Shown here: positions 18,116 through 29,924 of the stretch, piece by piece | Layout: each line of letters opens with the position of its first letter | Position numbering within the stretch: position 1 is the first letter of the stretch | Assembly: GCF_020283565.1 (NCBI RefSeq) | Contig: NC_060062.1 | Span: forward strand, 26,100,251-26,164,250 | DNA from: Trifolium pratense | Taxonomy: Eukaryota; Streptophyta; Magnoliopsida; Fabales; Fabaceae | DNA length: 64,000 nucleotides | Direction of reading: 5' to 3' | Made by a program: the position numbers and the translations under genes | The notes under the pieces: generated by a model | What the model was told of the DNA's origin: nothing | The model's database searches: none | The model's input: the letters and a program-made list of their open reading frames with translations, nothing else

Positions 18116-18722
18116 GGTAATCTAGGAAACAAGTGGTTGAAACTCGAAACATTCCTACAGAGATTTTGATTAATTAGCGAGACTACTTTACTGCTTGTGC
18201 AATTTTGTGACCTGATATCCTCACCATCAATGATCGTCGGTCGGAAAACGAACCTTCGGATAAGTTGTTCCATTTTTGAAAAAAAAGGCATGATATTCAG
18301 TTACTATGAAAAACCACAGTGATGTAGAATGATGTTGAGGATTTAATTTTTGACTGATAGGTAAATTGTATCGTTGAATTTGTAAGTTAGGCCTTGATAA
18401 GAACATAGGTCTGACAGAAGCATAAAACTAGAATGGCAGAATTCTGACCATAACATTTTGTGAATCGATTCGAAAATAACAGAATTTCTGAAATCAATTT
18501 TCCAAATATCTCAAGTATTTTAAATGCATTTAGAAAAGTAAATTTCGCTTAGAATCGTTGTGTTTGGATTTCAACATGTTTATCTGAGTGGAACTGGATT
18601 CGAACCCCTTAAGCAAGGTTTTTGAGTTCTGGCGTTGTAGATAGGAAAAAATATTGTTGGAAGGGGAGATTCCATTAAATGTTGCTAGCTCGACGCCACA
18701 ATGGAGATTAGTCTCCGGCTAA
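18116..18722. other. 3' flank of adenylosuccinate lyase
   Basis: No gene supported. Likely the 3' UTR for the first 200-300 bases, then AT-rich spacer up to the hAT element at 18723. Confidence 0.5.
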
Positions 18723-19292
18723 TAGGGTTGGGAACAGGCCAGGCCTTGACAGGCCTAAGCCTGGCCTACGATTTTTTTTTAGGCCTGAGCCTGACCTGCG
18801 GCCTATCAAATGTTAATTTTTTTGGCCTGGCCTGAGCCTTTTAAAAGCTTGGCCTGGCCTTGTAGCCTGTTTAAAAGCCTGTGTTACATTAAATCTCCTC
18901 TATATAGTTTTTTTAAATAGGCTAAACAGGCCTTAAAAAGTTCATATTTAAATTTTTATAATTTCTACAACATTAAGAAAAAGCTAATAATATGATTAAC
19001 ACAATAATTAAACACTAATAAAATAACAAATACGATTACGAAAAATAATAATTATTATAAATAATATTTTTTTTATAAGATATAAATAATAATATTATAT
19101 AAATAATAATTATTATAAACTGGCCGGCCTATCAGGCTTCGTAGGCCTTTTTAGAAGCCTAAGCCTGGCCTATTTATGTAAACAGGCCGTTTTCAAAGCC
19201 TAAGCCTGGCATTTTTAATAACCAGGCCATACCAGGCTTATACAGGCCAGGCCGAAGGCCCCTGTAGGCCGCCTGGCCTATTCCCAACCCTA
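18723..19292. mobile_element. Non-autonomous hAT element (570 bp)
   Basis: Terminal inverted repeats TAGGGTTGGGAACAGGCC and, from the other end, TAGGGTTGGGAATAGGCC. The element is flanked by a perfect 8-base target duplication CCGGCTAA (18715-18722 and 19293-19300), diagnostic of the hAT superfamily. Both ends are crowded with GGCCTG/CAGGCC phrases for about 150 bases; the middle is AT-rich and codes for nothing. Confidence 0.92.
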
Positions 19293-20021
19293 CCGGCTAA
19301 GTCGGTGGATACTTGGTACTAGTGACATGGTTACAATTCAATTTTTATGTGTTTTTATTTGGTTCAGTGTATGTGAAAGAATTAGCTATAATATTTCATT
19401 TTTACATGTTTGTATGTGGTTATTTTTGACAAAGGTAATTAAGCAAAACAATTTTGAAATTTAATTAATTATACAACATTGTGTTTTGTAAAAAAAGAAA
19501 AGGAGACATATTCTTAAAGCATATCTAGATATGAATGTACCTTTTTCTTCTTCTCTGGTTGTAATAGCAAACATTGGGAATCAAGTTTTGCTGGTTCAAA
19601 TTTTGAAATAGACAGTGTCTGTTCTGTTCTCCAACCATTTTTTTGTGACAGCAATTTCTATAGTATGAGAATCGTTATCGATTTGTTATAGCTGGCAAGT
19701 TTTCCAATTCAAAATTACTTGGTCCATTATTTATGTTATTCTGGATGGATCTAAGACTGAATGTTAAATGCAGTGAAGTAGTGAACAATATTAATAGTTA
19801 GTAATAAGAGTGAAAGAGTTGAATTTTTATTTTTGGAAAGAGAAGAATACAAGAATATCATGCTCTGAGCATAACCCTTCGTTGGTAGGGAAGTTGCAAT
19901 ATGTAAGGTGTTGGAGTTTGAACTGAGATCCCTAACTTATTCATTTAAGGGGTAAATTTTTATCGCTAGATATTATAATTAATAAATAAAATAGTACAAG
20001 AGTATCTCCTATAGTCTTCAT

Positions 20022-20147
20022 GAGCTTAGCTCAATTGGTAAGGACATCAGCATTTTATATGCAGGAGCTAGGGTTCGAACCCGGACACTCCACTTACCAT
20101 CTTTAAAGGTGGAATTTCAATTAGGCTACTTGACAACAACAAAAAAA
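20022..20147 (+). repeat. tRNA-derived SINE-like repeat
   Basis: A Pol III box A-like TAGCTCAATTGGTA (20027-20040) and a box B GGGTTCGAACCC (20071-20082) sit 31 bases apart, followed by a non-tRNA body (AAGGTGGAATTTC) and an A-rich tail. It cannot fold as a functional tRNA, having no matching acceptor stem. Confidence 0.7.
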
Positions 20148-20220
20148 TCCTATAATAATGAATCTTTTTTGTCTCATTATTATTTGTTATTGAATAAAGT
20201 TAATCGAGTGGTCCAGTATG

Positions 20221-20348
20221 TGAGTTTAACTTAGTTGACAGGGACGTTGCATTATATATGTAGGAAGTCGGGGTTCGAACCCTGAGCATTCTACTTATCC
20301 ACTTTAAGGTGGAATTTCTAGCCACTAGATTATACGACAAAAAAAAAG
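20221..20348 (+). repeat. tRNA-derived SINE-like repeat, diverged copy
   Basis: Same architecture as the copy 200 bases upstream: degenerate box A, GGGGTTCGAACCC at 20270-20282, TTAAGGTGGAATTTC body and a poly-A end at 20341-20348. Confidence 0.65.
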
Positions 20349-20412
20349 TTAATCGAGTGACTTTGATTATTTATCTTTAAATTGGGTAGGTATTAAGACT
20401 TAGAATACTTAG

Positions 20413-20605
20413 AAGAATTCTCTTCCTCCCTATGACTCTATTTTCTCCCTCGAATTTCCGTGTTTTCCGAAGTTTTCTCATTTTAAATATTATTTTTAAC
20501 AGCAAAAAATATTTGGAAAATGTGTTCCAATATTTTTACGCAAGGGCATAAATGGAAATTCCGCCCAGAGGAGAGGGGGAAGAGAATTTTTCATACTCTC
20601 CATGT
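20413..20605. mobile_element. Foldback MITE with GGAAAA-type internal palindromes
   Basis: Left end GAAGAATTCTCTTCCTCCC, right end in reverse complement GAAAAATTCTCTTCCCCC. Internal GAATTTCCG and TTGGAAAATG...CCAATATTT give short hairpins. It resembles the elements at 31.4 and 49.6 kb. No clear target duplication. Confidence 0.5.
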
Positions 20606-21440
20606 CATGTGAACATAACTTTGTACTATAATATTATATATATGGATTGAATTTTAATCTTAATTAATATATTCACTTATTATTCACCTCAAAAGTAAAA
20701 TTCTAACCACCGAATTAATTGACAAAAAAAAACTAAAATAAATGATATTTTCATTATTTAAAACGATAGTAATGTAGTTTTGTCAAAAAAAAAAACGATA
20801 GTAACATGGTCTTTGTTTTTTTTTTTAAGAAATGAAAAAGATGCCAATTCGTAGTAATTTTTGCAAAACATCCCGTTCATAATTCCAATTTCTGTCTTTG
20901 TTAACTGATCTATGAATGATGTTGATTGCATTTGGAAGGGAACCCTTCTAATTGCACCAAGTGGATTGAGGAATGTGGACTATGTGCATTATTATTTATA
21001 AATTATTCTCTTTAATTTTTATACATTACATCGTACTCTTGGAATCTAGAATCTAGCCACTATTTCCTTTACCCCACCATTGGAGTATTGCCAAGTGGCT
21101 CCAAGTGTAATTATATTTCAGCATTCAACGCAAGCTCGTGGGAGCTACTACCTAGAGAGTGACATCGTGTCATGTACAGTTTTATTTTTATTGTTATCTA
21201 CTTCATATTAGTCTTGAATCTTAATCTTATTTCTAGATAATCATTTGCATTTTTTAAAGATTACTAGTTATTATTATAATTTTAGTGGAGGAAAACAGTC
21301 AAATGTAGTTTAAGTGATTTAACAAAGTGGAAAATTGTTGGAGGTTGGTGAGACAATTACATAAGTTAGTAAAACACAACACATGTGATGGTACTGGAAC
21401 TACAAGAGGAAAATGATAGTAGAGGTGGCCAACCCTACAA

Positions 21441-22090
21441 TTTGAATTGGTGATTTACTTAATTTATTCAGTGAAATGTTTTACCAAAGTAGAAGAAGGT
21501 CGTTGATTGAAATTGAAGTAAAGACATAGCTTGTAGCATCACATAATTTTCGATCTAAATCTTTTAATCTTAAAATAACGATTAATATGATTTAATAATG
21601 ATTTTGTCGGTGCATAATGTAAATTATTTGATGTGAAATTAACGGTTGAGATGAAGAAAAGTGTGTAAATGCATATTTTGTCCACTAAAGAGAATTCATA
21701 CCTTTCGAAAAAATGGTTCTAAAATTAGATAATTTTAGAACTTAATTTCAACAAACCTCAATTTCATGGGTGAATTGGTGATTTACTCTACTTAATTTAG
21801 TGAAATGTTTTATCAAAGTAGAAGAATGTCGGTGGTTAACAATCGAGGAAAATACATAGTTGGTAGCGTCACACAATTTTCGATCTCAACTATTTAATCT
21901 CAAATTAATGGTCTGTTTTTACTGATTTTGTTAGCGTATAATTTAAACTATCTAATATATCGTATCAAAATAATAATAAAAAATTGCATATAAATACATA
22001 TTTTGTCCACTATAGAGAATTTTCAGATCCATTGAGAAATAATTCTAGAAAATTAGATGATTTTAGAATTTAATTTCATCACAATTTTAA
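21441..22090. repeat. Tandem duplication, unit about 330 bp
   Basis: Two consecutive diverged units (about 21441-21772 and 21773-22090) share the order GAATTGGTGATTTACT, AGTGAAATGTTTTA, AAAGTAGAAGAA, CACAATTTTCGATCT, ATATTTTGTCCACTA and GATGATTTTAGAA. Non-coding, function unknown. Confidence 0.75.
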
Positions 22091-22650
22091 CTATGATTAT
22101 GGTATTCTATTCTAGATAAGATTGGCAATTTTTTCTATTTATGCTACAATAATAAAATATGTCACTCTCCAATCATGTTAAGATTTAAAAGGCTTAGCTG
22201 TACATTATTCTATTTAAAATACTATCTATCATCCATAATTCAATTTGTCACATCATCATAATTCATAGGACTACTACTAATAATAATAATAATGTCTTTC
22301 CTATGTGTCTCTTTTCTCTCACAACCTTCCCAAATCACCGGCTTAACTCCACATGTTCACAACATGGTTTCTTAATTTCTTTGTTGATGTTGGTCATGTT
22401 CTATTAGAATCTTGTTGGGATAATAATACAACAAACTTCATTTTTTTGGGGTCAGTTTCTACTTTCTACTTTTTTATTTAGTACAATTAAGGTTGTTTTC
22501 TATTGTGCTGGATGATTGTGATGTGAAGCCATGTGGTTAGGCCTTGGAAACTTGTATGAGTTTTGTTCATTTTATCATTGAAATTGATGATATTATGAAC
22601 AATGATCAATTTTCTCTAAAATTTCAGGACAACCCTTCGATTCTGAAATT

Positions 22651-24710
22651 ATGTCTGCTTATGGACATGAACATATGTATTCTACAAGGAGTCTCTCAGC
22701 TGGTTCTGGTATGATCAACAATTATTATCACCTTTGTTAGTTTTTTTTTTTTAGTGTGTAACCCTCTAGAACTCAGGTTCTCCCGAACAACTTTTGGTAG
22801 ATTCTGTTCACGAATGAATCATCGTTTTAGTCTTTGGAAAAAAAATATATTGAAAATTCTCGATCATATATTAGTCTTTTTGGATCAATCAATTTAGCCT
22901 GCAAATCGATCTCGAAAAGACTAGTCTGATCGAGAATTTTCTTATTCCGAAATCTTTTTGGAATTTTATTAAATTCATAGACCAAACAACAATTGATTTG
23001 TTTTACATTCAAATTCAACTAATTGATCATATTTTTTGTTATACTCAAAGTTGTTATTTTAGTACAATTTTGATGATTATTTATTGTTCTGTTTCTTTCT
23101 TGGTCATAGAGATGAGGAGTAGTTTTGTGCTGGAATCAGGATTCTACATCACATCATTTTCTGCAACAATCTTCATTGCTGGATTTGCAGCTCTTGGACT
23201 TTTATTAATCACTTTATTGGTTTCAATGGCAATGATGCTACAATCATGTCAAAACAACAATGCTGGAATTATTGAGCTAAGGAATATAAATGATGACTAT
23301 AGTTATTGCAAAATTCAATCTCTACATGCTAAGCTCAATAATTTGGAACAACATAATGTTCCTAACATTTGTAAGGACCTAGCTATACAATATATCAAAG
23401 GTGGTCACTATGCTAGAGATTTGGATTTAACCAAATCTGTGATTGAAGATTACTTCAATGGTGTTAAACCATCAGATGATGGTTTTGATGTGGTGTTGAT
23501 TGACATAGATGGAATTTTTCCATGGAATCCAAATTCATCCAATTTATTTCAAAGGTAATATTTTCATGTACGAAAAAAATATTAACATAATTAATATACT
23601 AATTTTAGCTTATCCATAAAACAAAATCTTCATGAACTTATGTACCATGATTCTAGATAATGCTTGGATCTAGGACAGCTAGAATATTGGTGTCTTCATC
23701 TGTTTTTATAAATGGTTTATTATTCCAACTTGCACAAGTTTACTAATTTATATTTCTTACTATAAAATCACAAATGCAATAATTATACATTTTAATATGT
23801 AGCTAATCTAGCTTGATGTAGATTTGCATATATTGTTAGCAATAACTTGACAAAGTTTTTTTTGGGTTATAGCACCATTAGCAATTGTACCTTAGAGGCA
23901 AAGAAGTTAAAGCTCATGCTTATGTTAAGATTATACATGAACCTTCAAGCTAGTGGTTGGTCTATAATTTTGTTATCAAGAGAAGCAGTTAAAGACCAAA
24001 ATGTCACCATCAATCATCTTGTTGATGCTGGATTTAGAGATTGGTCTTCATTGATGATGAGGTATTAAGCTCCACTCATATATCCTAGATAATAGTTGAA
24101 AAAAATCACAAATGTTGTTTCTAAGATATCTAAGGTTTCTTTGGCTTAAAGGATGAATATAATTATTTTTATTTTTCGTAACCCTCTGGTTCTCGGGGGA
24201 ATGGATCCCGATAATCCAGAGTTCGGCCGCGAGGAAAGTAAAATCTGACCAAAAATTGTTTTCATTGGGAATTGAATTCGGATTCTCCCTCCCGAATGAT
24301 TTGTCATAGGGGAGCTCATTAACAACCCCCAAGCTCAATGTCTTGGTTTCAATTATGTTTTTTGTTACAACAAGAAAATTAATTGAGTAACTAACATTCT
24401 TAATTAGTATGTATTTAGTAATTTTTATTTATACAGTATTTGGTTACAAAGTATGTGATTACCAATGATGTTCTCGTTTAGCAGAGATGGTGAAGATTCT
24501 ACCAAAAGAAATGAATATTTTTCTAAGCAGAGGAATGTGATAGAGACGAAGGGATTAAGAATAAAAAGTATCATAAGCAGTTATGTGGATGTTTTGACTG
24601 TTGCTGATGCAGATACAGAAATACATAAATTTTTGTTACCAGATCCTATATGTGACATGTTTGGAAATGGATTTACTGACGCATTTGCAGTTGTAAGCCG
24701 TCCAATCTAA
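22651..24710 (+). CDS. Membrane-anchored HAD-superfamily (subfamily IIIB acid phosphatase-like) protein
   Basis: Exons 22651-22708, 23110-23554, 23873-24061 and 24485-24710 join in frame to 305 residues. A short cytosolic N-terminus (MSAYGHEHMYSTRSLSAGS) leads to one transmembrane segment at about 32-63, then a lumenal or apoplastic HAD domain resembling plant vegetative-storage-protein/class B acid phosphatases. Motif I is DIDG (151-154), with both Asp residues but no following Thr; motif II is LLSREA; the region where VSP/APase proteins have a GD-W motif before the LPNP strand reads DVLTVADAD...LLPDPI instead. The key motif IV acidic pair is therefore not recognisable, and the protein may be inactive or altered in substrate. 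The family matches Arabidopsis proteins of the At2g39920 type as I remember them. The exon 4 acceptor could be 24482 or 24485 (one Ser more or less). Confidence 0.8.
22740..22800 (+). repeat. Small repeat scrap (GTAACCCTCT type)
   Basis: GTAACCCTCTAGAACTCAGGTTCTCCC in the first intron of the HAD gene echoes GTAACCCTCTGGTTCTCGGGG at 24178-24200 in its third intron. Both look like pieces of one dispersed repeat of unknown class. Confidence 0.35.
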
Positions 24711-25720
24711 ATCAATGAAATAAGATCATTTAGCTGTGTATTTAATCTGAACCGTCTGATCTAAATTCAATACTAAGATTGATAGCTGTGGAAAACAGCA
24801 GTGAATCCGGGTCCGACATGTTTGAGCCTCAAAGGAGTGCATAGATGCTGGACATTAGTTTCAGCCTAAAGAGTTTTTGGTTCGACTAGTATTTTTTTGT
24901 AAATTTAAAAAAGAATGTGTATCTTGCTTTGTTCATATATGTGATCTTTCAAGGATATGATCTAATTTCATGTCAGCCAAACCACAAGAGGTGTGTTTGT
25001 AAATTTGAGTTTAAAATTTAAATGATCTCAATTTTGTAAAATAATTTTTTTTTAATGAAAAGTGTACTTAAAATAATGAAATTTATATTTACAATTTTTC
25101 CAATATTTGTATACAAACTTAACAAAAAAAAATAGTGAACAAAATCATTACTTGTATGTGTAGATTATTATTTTTTTTTTTTGAAGAAGCTAAATTGTGT
25201 AGATTATTTTATTAATGCATGTTTGGATGAGCTATGAGATTGAAAAATCACAATGAGCTAAAACGAATTTGTGCAATATTCTAAGAAAAAGGTCATTCCT
25301 ATAAGTTTAACTTAGCTACCAGGACATTATTAATTAATCGGTCTTTTTTCTTTTGACAAAATTAATTAATGGGTCTTAAAAAAACTATTACAGAAAATGA
25401 TGATTACGAACAGATAAATATAATTCCTATAAGTAAGATTCTTCGGGTTGAACAAATTAGCCTTGTGAATCTTTATATTGCCTACAAAATTTGAGGCACT
25501 GTTTTTCCTATCCACTACTCAAAAGACTTCTATATTAATTGGGCACATTTGGGCAGCAAAAATTATTTAGAAGCACCCAACTAAATCACATAAATTTTGT
25601 ACAGTAGTTTTTCCAAATTAATACATCAAAATTGATATTTGGAGTTGAGAATAGTAATGTCCTAATATCTCAATACGGGACAATATTTTTTGTGAAAAAA
25701 ATAAATAAATAATTGTTGGA
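24711..25720. other. Intergenic, nothing recognised
   Basis: AT-rich, no coding or repeat structure that I can support beyond short homopolymers. It includes the probable 3' UTR of the HAD gene. Confidence 0.5.
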
Positions 25721-26975
25721 GTTTTACTTTTTGTGCCCCTGAAATTATTATTCAGTAACCTCCTAAAATGGTCACACTAATCCTCCTACTTTTTAGGATG
25801 TGAGCACTTTTCGCACTCTAAGTAGGTAGCGAGCGACAATATTTTATATTCAAACTCAACGTATGCTCTCCCATGAATGAAAATATTATGAAAAAAAGAG
25901 TTTGCATTCTAGAAAATGAACTATTTTTTTTACTCATGATTTTATGGGGCGCAGACGTTGTGTTGAGTATAAAATATTGTGACTCGCTACGTAGAGTCTG
26001 AACTGAAACACAGTTCGCTACCTAAAGTGCAAACTGAAACACAGTTCATTATTTAGAGTGCGATCAATTTGACATAGTCTATAAAATAAAGCAACAAATT
26101 CAATTTGATTAATTGAGGCAATAAAAGAAATGATTCCCTTTAAAATGATTTGACCAAAACGCAAGAAAAATAATTAAATAATTTATTTCTCAAAAAAAAA
26201 ATTAATTATGGCTTATAATGATAATTGTGGCTATATATGTTGGCTGTGTTATGAGGAATAAAAACAATTAATAGGAATTTAAATAACAAAATTTTTTGTA
26301 CGATGGAAGGAATTATATTTGTGTGTATAATTTTTTTTTTATTTGGTGCATCAGTTTTACTATATATGTAACATGTAATTTCTTAATATTAATACAATTT
26401 AATTCATAGTATTACTGCCTTATAAGATGAAGGAGATAAAAAAAAAATTATTTTTGTGAACCAATTTGCATCCTAGAATGCGAAATGTGGTTTTTCAATT
26501 TTTGCAATTTTTCACACTCGCATCATAAGTAGCGATAGAGGTAAATTGAGAACATCAGAGGGCACGCATGTGTCGGTGGGTGCGAGAAGAAAAACTCTAC
26601 TCGTTGTGGGTTAAACAAAACATGAGCTTTTAACATTCAAAACTACAAGGTTTTTTCTTCTCGCACCCTCGTATCACATGCGCGCCCCCTGATATTTTCA
26701 AATTATCGCCTACGCTAGCTATTTAAAATGCAAGTGTGTATGTAAATAGCAAAAATTAGAGATTTTTTTTTTGCATGCAAACTACAGACCGAGTTCGCTT
26801 TCTAGGATGCAAACTACGAACTGAGTTCGCATTCTAGAATGCAAACTCTTTTTTTGCATGATTTTTTTTATCTAGGGGGTGCAGACGTTGTGTTTGCATA
26901 AAAATATTGTCACTAGCTACTTAGAGTGTAAAAAGTTTCGCATCCTAAAAAGCGATGAGGTTAGTACCCAAACTA
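25720..26975. repeat. Composite foldback repeat
   Basis: A segment near 25785-25860 (GGATGTGAGCACTTTTCGCA, AGTAGGTAGC, GACAATATTTTAT) reappears inverted near 26885-26960 (ATAAAAATATTGTCACTAGC, TTTCGCATCCTAAAAAG), and again inverted near 25945-26000. An inner palindrome pairs 26545-26600 (GCGAGAAGAAAAACT) with 26650-26700 (TTTTTCTTCTCGCACCCTCG). Non-coding. It looks like a nested or rearranged inverted-repeat transposon. Confidence 0.5.
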
Positions 26976-27212
26976 TAGTCACCAAACTATGGTTTCAATC
27001 TGCTGAGAATGAGGAATTATAATTCTAACAAAAAAAATATCATGCATTTACATTTACAAAGTGCTAATTCACCAAAACACAAATATGAAACTTATGAAAA
27101 TGTGAAACTACTGGCACTTCTGGTTCATTTGCATCAGCTAGCACTTGATTATGTTGTTTTGGGTTTCTTGGGACATTTCTTGGACCATATGATTTTATTG
27201 TTCTGCCTTTAG

Positions 27213-27285
27213 TCATTAACATCGACCTCCAGTTGTTGAATTCTAAGTCCCAGTGCAGCTTTCTCGTTTTTCAACATATTGTTAT
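27213..27285 (-). pseudogene. Scrap of a LOB-domain gene, C-terminal tail
   Basis: Reads NNMLKNEKAALGLRIQQLEV followed by DVND and a stop on the minus strand, clearly related to NNILKNEKAVLQLITQQLEA at the end of the LOB-domain copy at 57 kb. The flanking 27000-27200 also resembles the 3' flank of that gene (CACTTCTGGTTCATTTGCAT against CCCTTCTGATTCATCTGCAT). Only about 24 codons remain. Confidence 0.7.
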
Positions 27286-28302
27286 AAAAAAGGTGATATG
27301 TTTTAGTCCCTACAAAATTTGTAGGTATTCAGTTTTAATTCTTGTTAATTTTCAAAATTTTTAAAATTGTTTCATTAATCTTAAACTTTTAATTTTTGAT
27401 TTTTTTTTTTTCAAGCATGTTTAAAATACTATAAAAAGTTTTTTTTTTTTTACAAAAGTTAAGAATTTTTTAAAATTCACCATAGGCACGGGACACAAAT
27501 ACATGAAGACAAATAGGCACGGGACACAAATAACTTAGCAAATACACAAAGGCAAATGACAGCCATGAGAACGATTCGACATTAACGACTGCCAAGAGCC
27601 CCATATTTAAGAGGCACCAAATATTTTTTAGAAATGCATATAATATGTACAAATATTGGATGAAGATAAATTTGCTTTTTATAGTATTGTTTATAGTTAG
27701 AGGATGGATATTTTTGTTTTTATAGTAGCAATGTTCTTCGTAAAGTTGCACAATTATCTTTTATTTTTGCTAATTAAGAAAAAAAGATGAAAGAAAAGAA
27801 AAAAGTACAAAAAAAAAAGATCAATAGAATTATTATGCATGTAGTATTACATGAAAATCAAGAAGAATTAATTATAATATATTGATGGTGTTATGCATGT
27901 AATAATTGGTTATCGATGGTTTTGGTGATTGATATGCATGACTTCAAGAGACATATTTAATACATGAGAATGAATGAATTGTGTATGATTTATTAATATT
28001 AAAATTTTATTTTTTTTAAATTTGAACTTCATAATTAGTTGGTGGTGTTATCAGTCAAGCATATAATTGGTTGGTTTTATTGGGGATTTATATGTTGCTT
28101 TCGTAACAACACATTTGAAACAGGTTGTGAAGTGAGAGGAAATGTTTCTCTCCAATAGAAATATCACTGCAGGGGCTAAAGTGTGTATCCCCACCTTTCA
28201 ATCCACCATTTTTTGTTTTTCCTCTCTCTCTCCTACCTAAATCAAGGGGTGAGATTTAACAGGATGGTAATGTCACATGAGATAATCCCCACCCGATTGT
28301 AA

Positions 28303-28305
<3 letters not shown>

Positions 28306-28343
<38 letters not shown>
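28306..28343. repeat. (TA)n microsatellite
   Basis: Uninterrupted TA repeat next to a 400-bp foldback element. Confidence 0.95.
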
Positions 28344-28347
<4 letters not shown>

Positions 28348-28743
28348 CAGGATCAAATGACACAAACTAGTTTGACACCAAATGTTAGACCTCTCAATAA
28401 CGTTTTAACCGATATACATTTTATAAAATCTACCGTTGGATTGAAAGTTTATATCATATAGATCATTTATGTAAAACTTCAGACAAATCCAAAATTATTT
28501 GATATGTTATTGAGATACATCAAAATTAACGGTTTGCGTCTTTTTTTATATATGTCGTTAATCTTTATGTGTCGCAATAGCATATCAAATGATTTTGGAT
28601 TTGTCTGAAATTTTACACAAATGATCTATATGATATAAACTTTCAATCCAACGATAGATTTTATAAAATTTATATCGGTTAAAATGTTATTGAGAGGTGT
28701 AACATTTGGTGTCAAACTAGTTTGTGTCATTTGATCTTGACCC
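28344..28743. mobile_element. Foldback MITE, 400 bp, full-length inverted arms
   Basis: The left arm starts GGGTCAGGATCAAATGACAC; the right arm read in reverse starts GGGTCAAGATCAAATGACAC. The similarity runs almost to the centre (near 28540), so the whole element would fold as a hairpin with arms of about 190 bases. It is inserted in a TA tract, consistent with a TA target. Confidence 0.8.
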
Positions 28744-28757
28744 ATATATATATATAT

Positions 28758-29146
28758 GAGGAGGGATCAAATTACACCGGTGTAACATTTGAGTAATGTT
28801 ACACCGCTCAATAACGCTTTAACGAATACAAATTTTACAAAATCCACCATTGGATTGAAAGCTTATATCGTATAGATCATCCATGTTAAATTTTACAAAA
28901 ATCTAAAATCGTTTGATATGTTATTGAGACCGATGAAGATTAATGGTTTATGCATTTTTATTGAATATCGTTAATCTTGATCTATCTCAAAAACATATCA
29001 AACGATTTTAAATTTTTATACAATTCAACATAGATGATCTATACGATATAAATTTTCAATCCAACGGTGGATTTTGTAAAATTTGTATTCGTTAAAGCAT
29101 TATTGAGCGGTGTAACATTACTCAAATGTTACACCGTTGTACTTTG

Positions 29147-29149
<3 letters not shown>
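28758..29149. mobile_element. Second foldback MITE, related to the first
   Basis: Arms begin GATCAAATTACACCGGTGTA on the left and, from the right, GATCAAAGTACAACGGTGTA, again pairing nearly to the centre. Internal phrases such as GATATGTTATTGAGA and CCATTGGATTGAAAG are shared with the neighbouring element, so both belong to one family. Confidence 0.75.

Positions 29150-29225
<76 letters not shown>
29150..29225. repeat. (AT)n microsatellite
   Basis: About 75 bases of AT repeat closing the two-foldback block. Confidence 0.95.
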
Positions 29226-29227
<2 letters not shown>

Positions 29228-29757
29228 AGTGGATGAACTTATAGTAAATTGTGGATAAGTTACTTGATAATAAATTAGCTAATTAAATTTATTGTTTGAT
29301 AAAATTAGTCGTTAAAATAATTAATAAATATAAAAAAATTTGCTTAATTGATATTTTTTCAATTAAAATAAAAAATTAAGAATCTTTAAAGTCAAAGATT
29401 TCTCCTACTTAGTATTTTGTTTTGAGCTCTCATTTTAGGTTTATACTCCTAACCTTTGTGTGTTGTATTGATAGGAGTCTCACTTAGAACATAGAAGCGT
29501 TCTCTCAACTAATATATTAGTCTTGAATTGACCGTTCTCTCTTTAAACTTAACTTTGTTTGGTTGAGTGATGAAAAATCATCATCAGAAATTTAGAATAG
29601 TGTCTTCTACTAAAAAAATATGGAGTTAGTTAGATTTAATTAAATAATCTATATATCTATAAAAGTTTATATAGTATTTTGAGCAGCGACAAATTTGGGC
29701 AGGGGGCAAGTTGGGGTTTGGGCCTCTCTCTCCCTCTTGTTAATTACCTTATTATTT

Positions 29758-29874
<117 letters not shown>

Positions 29875-29924
29875 TGTGTAGTCATATTGACCAAAAGGAT
29901 TATATTTATATTTATGAAAAATGT

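Noticed and set aside
20022..20082. Possible tRNA gene
   Set aside because: Box A and box B are present but acceptor and anticodon stems do not pair; the body and A-tail fit a SINE.
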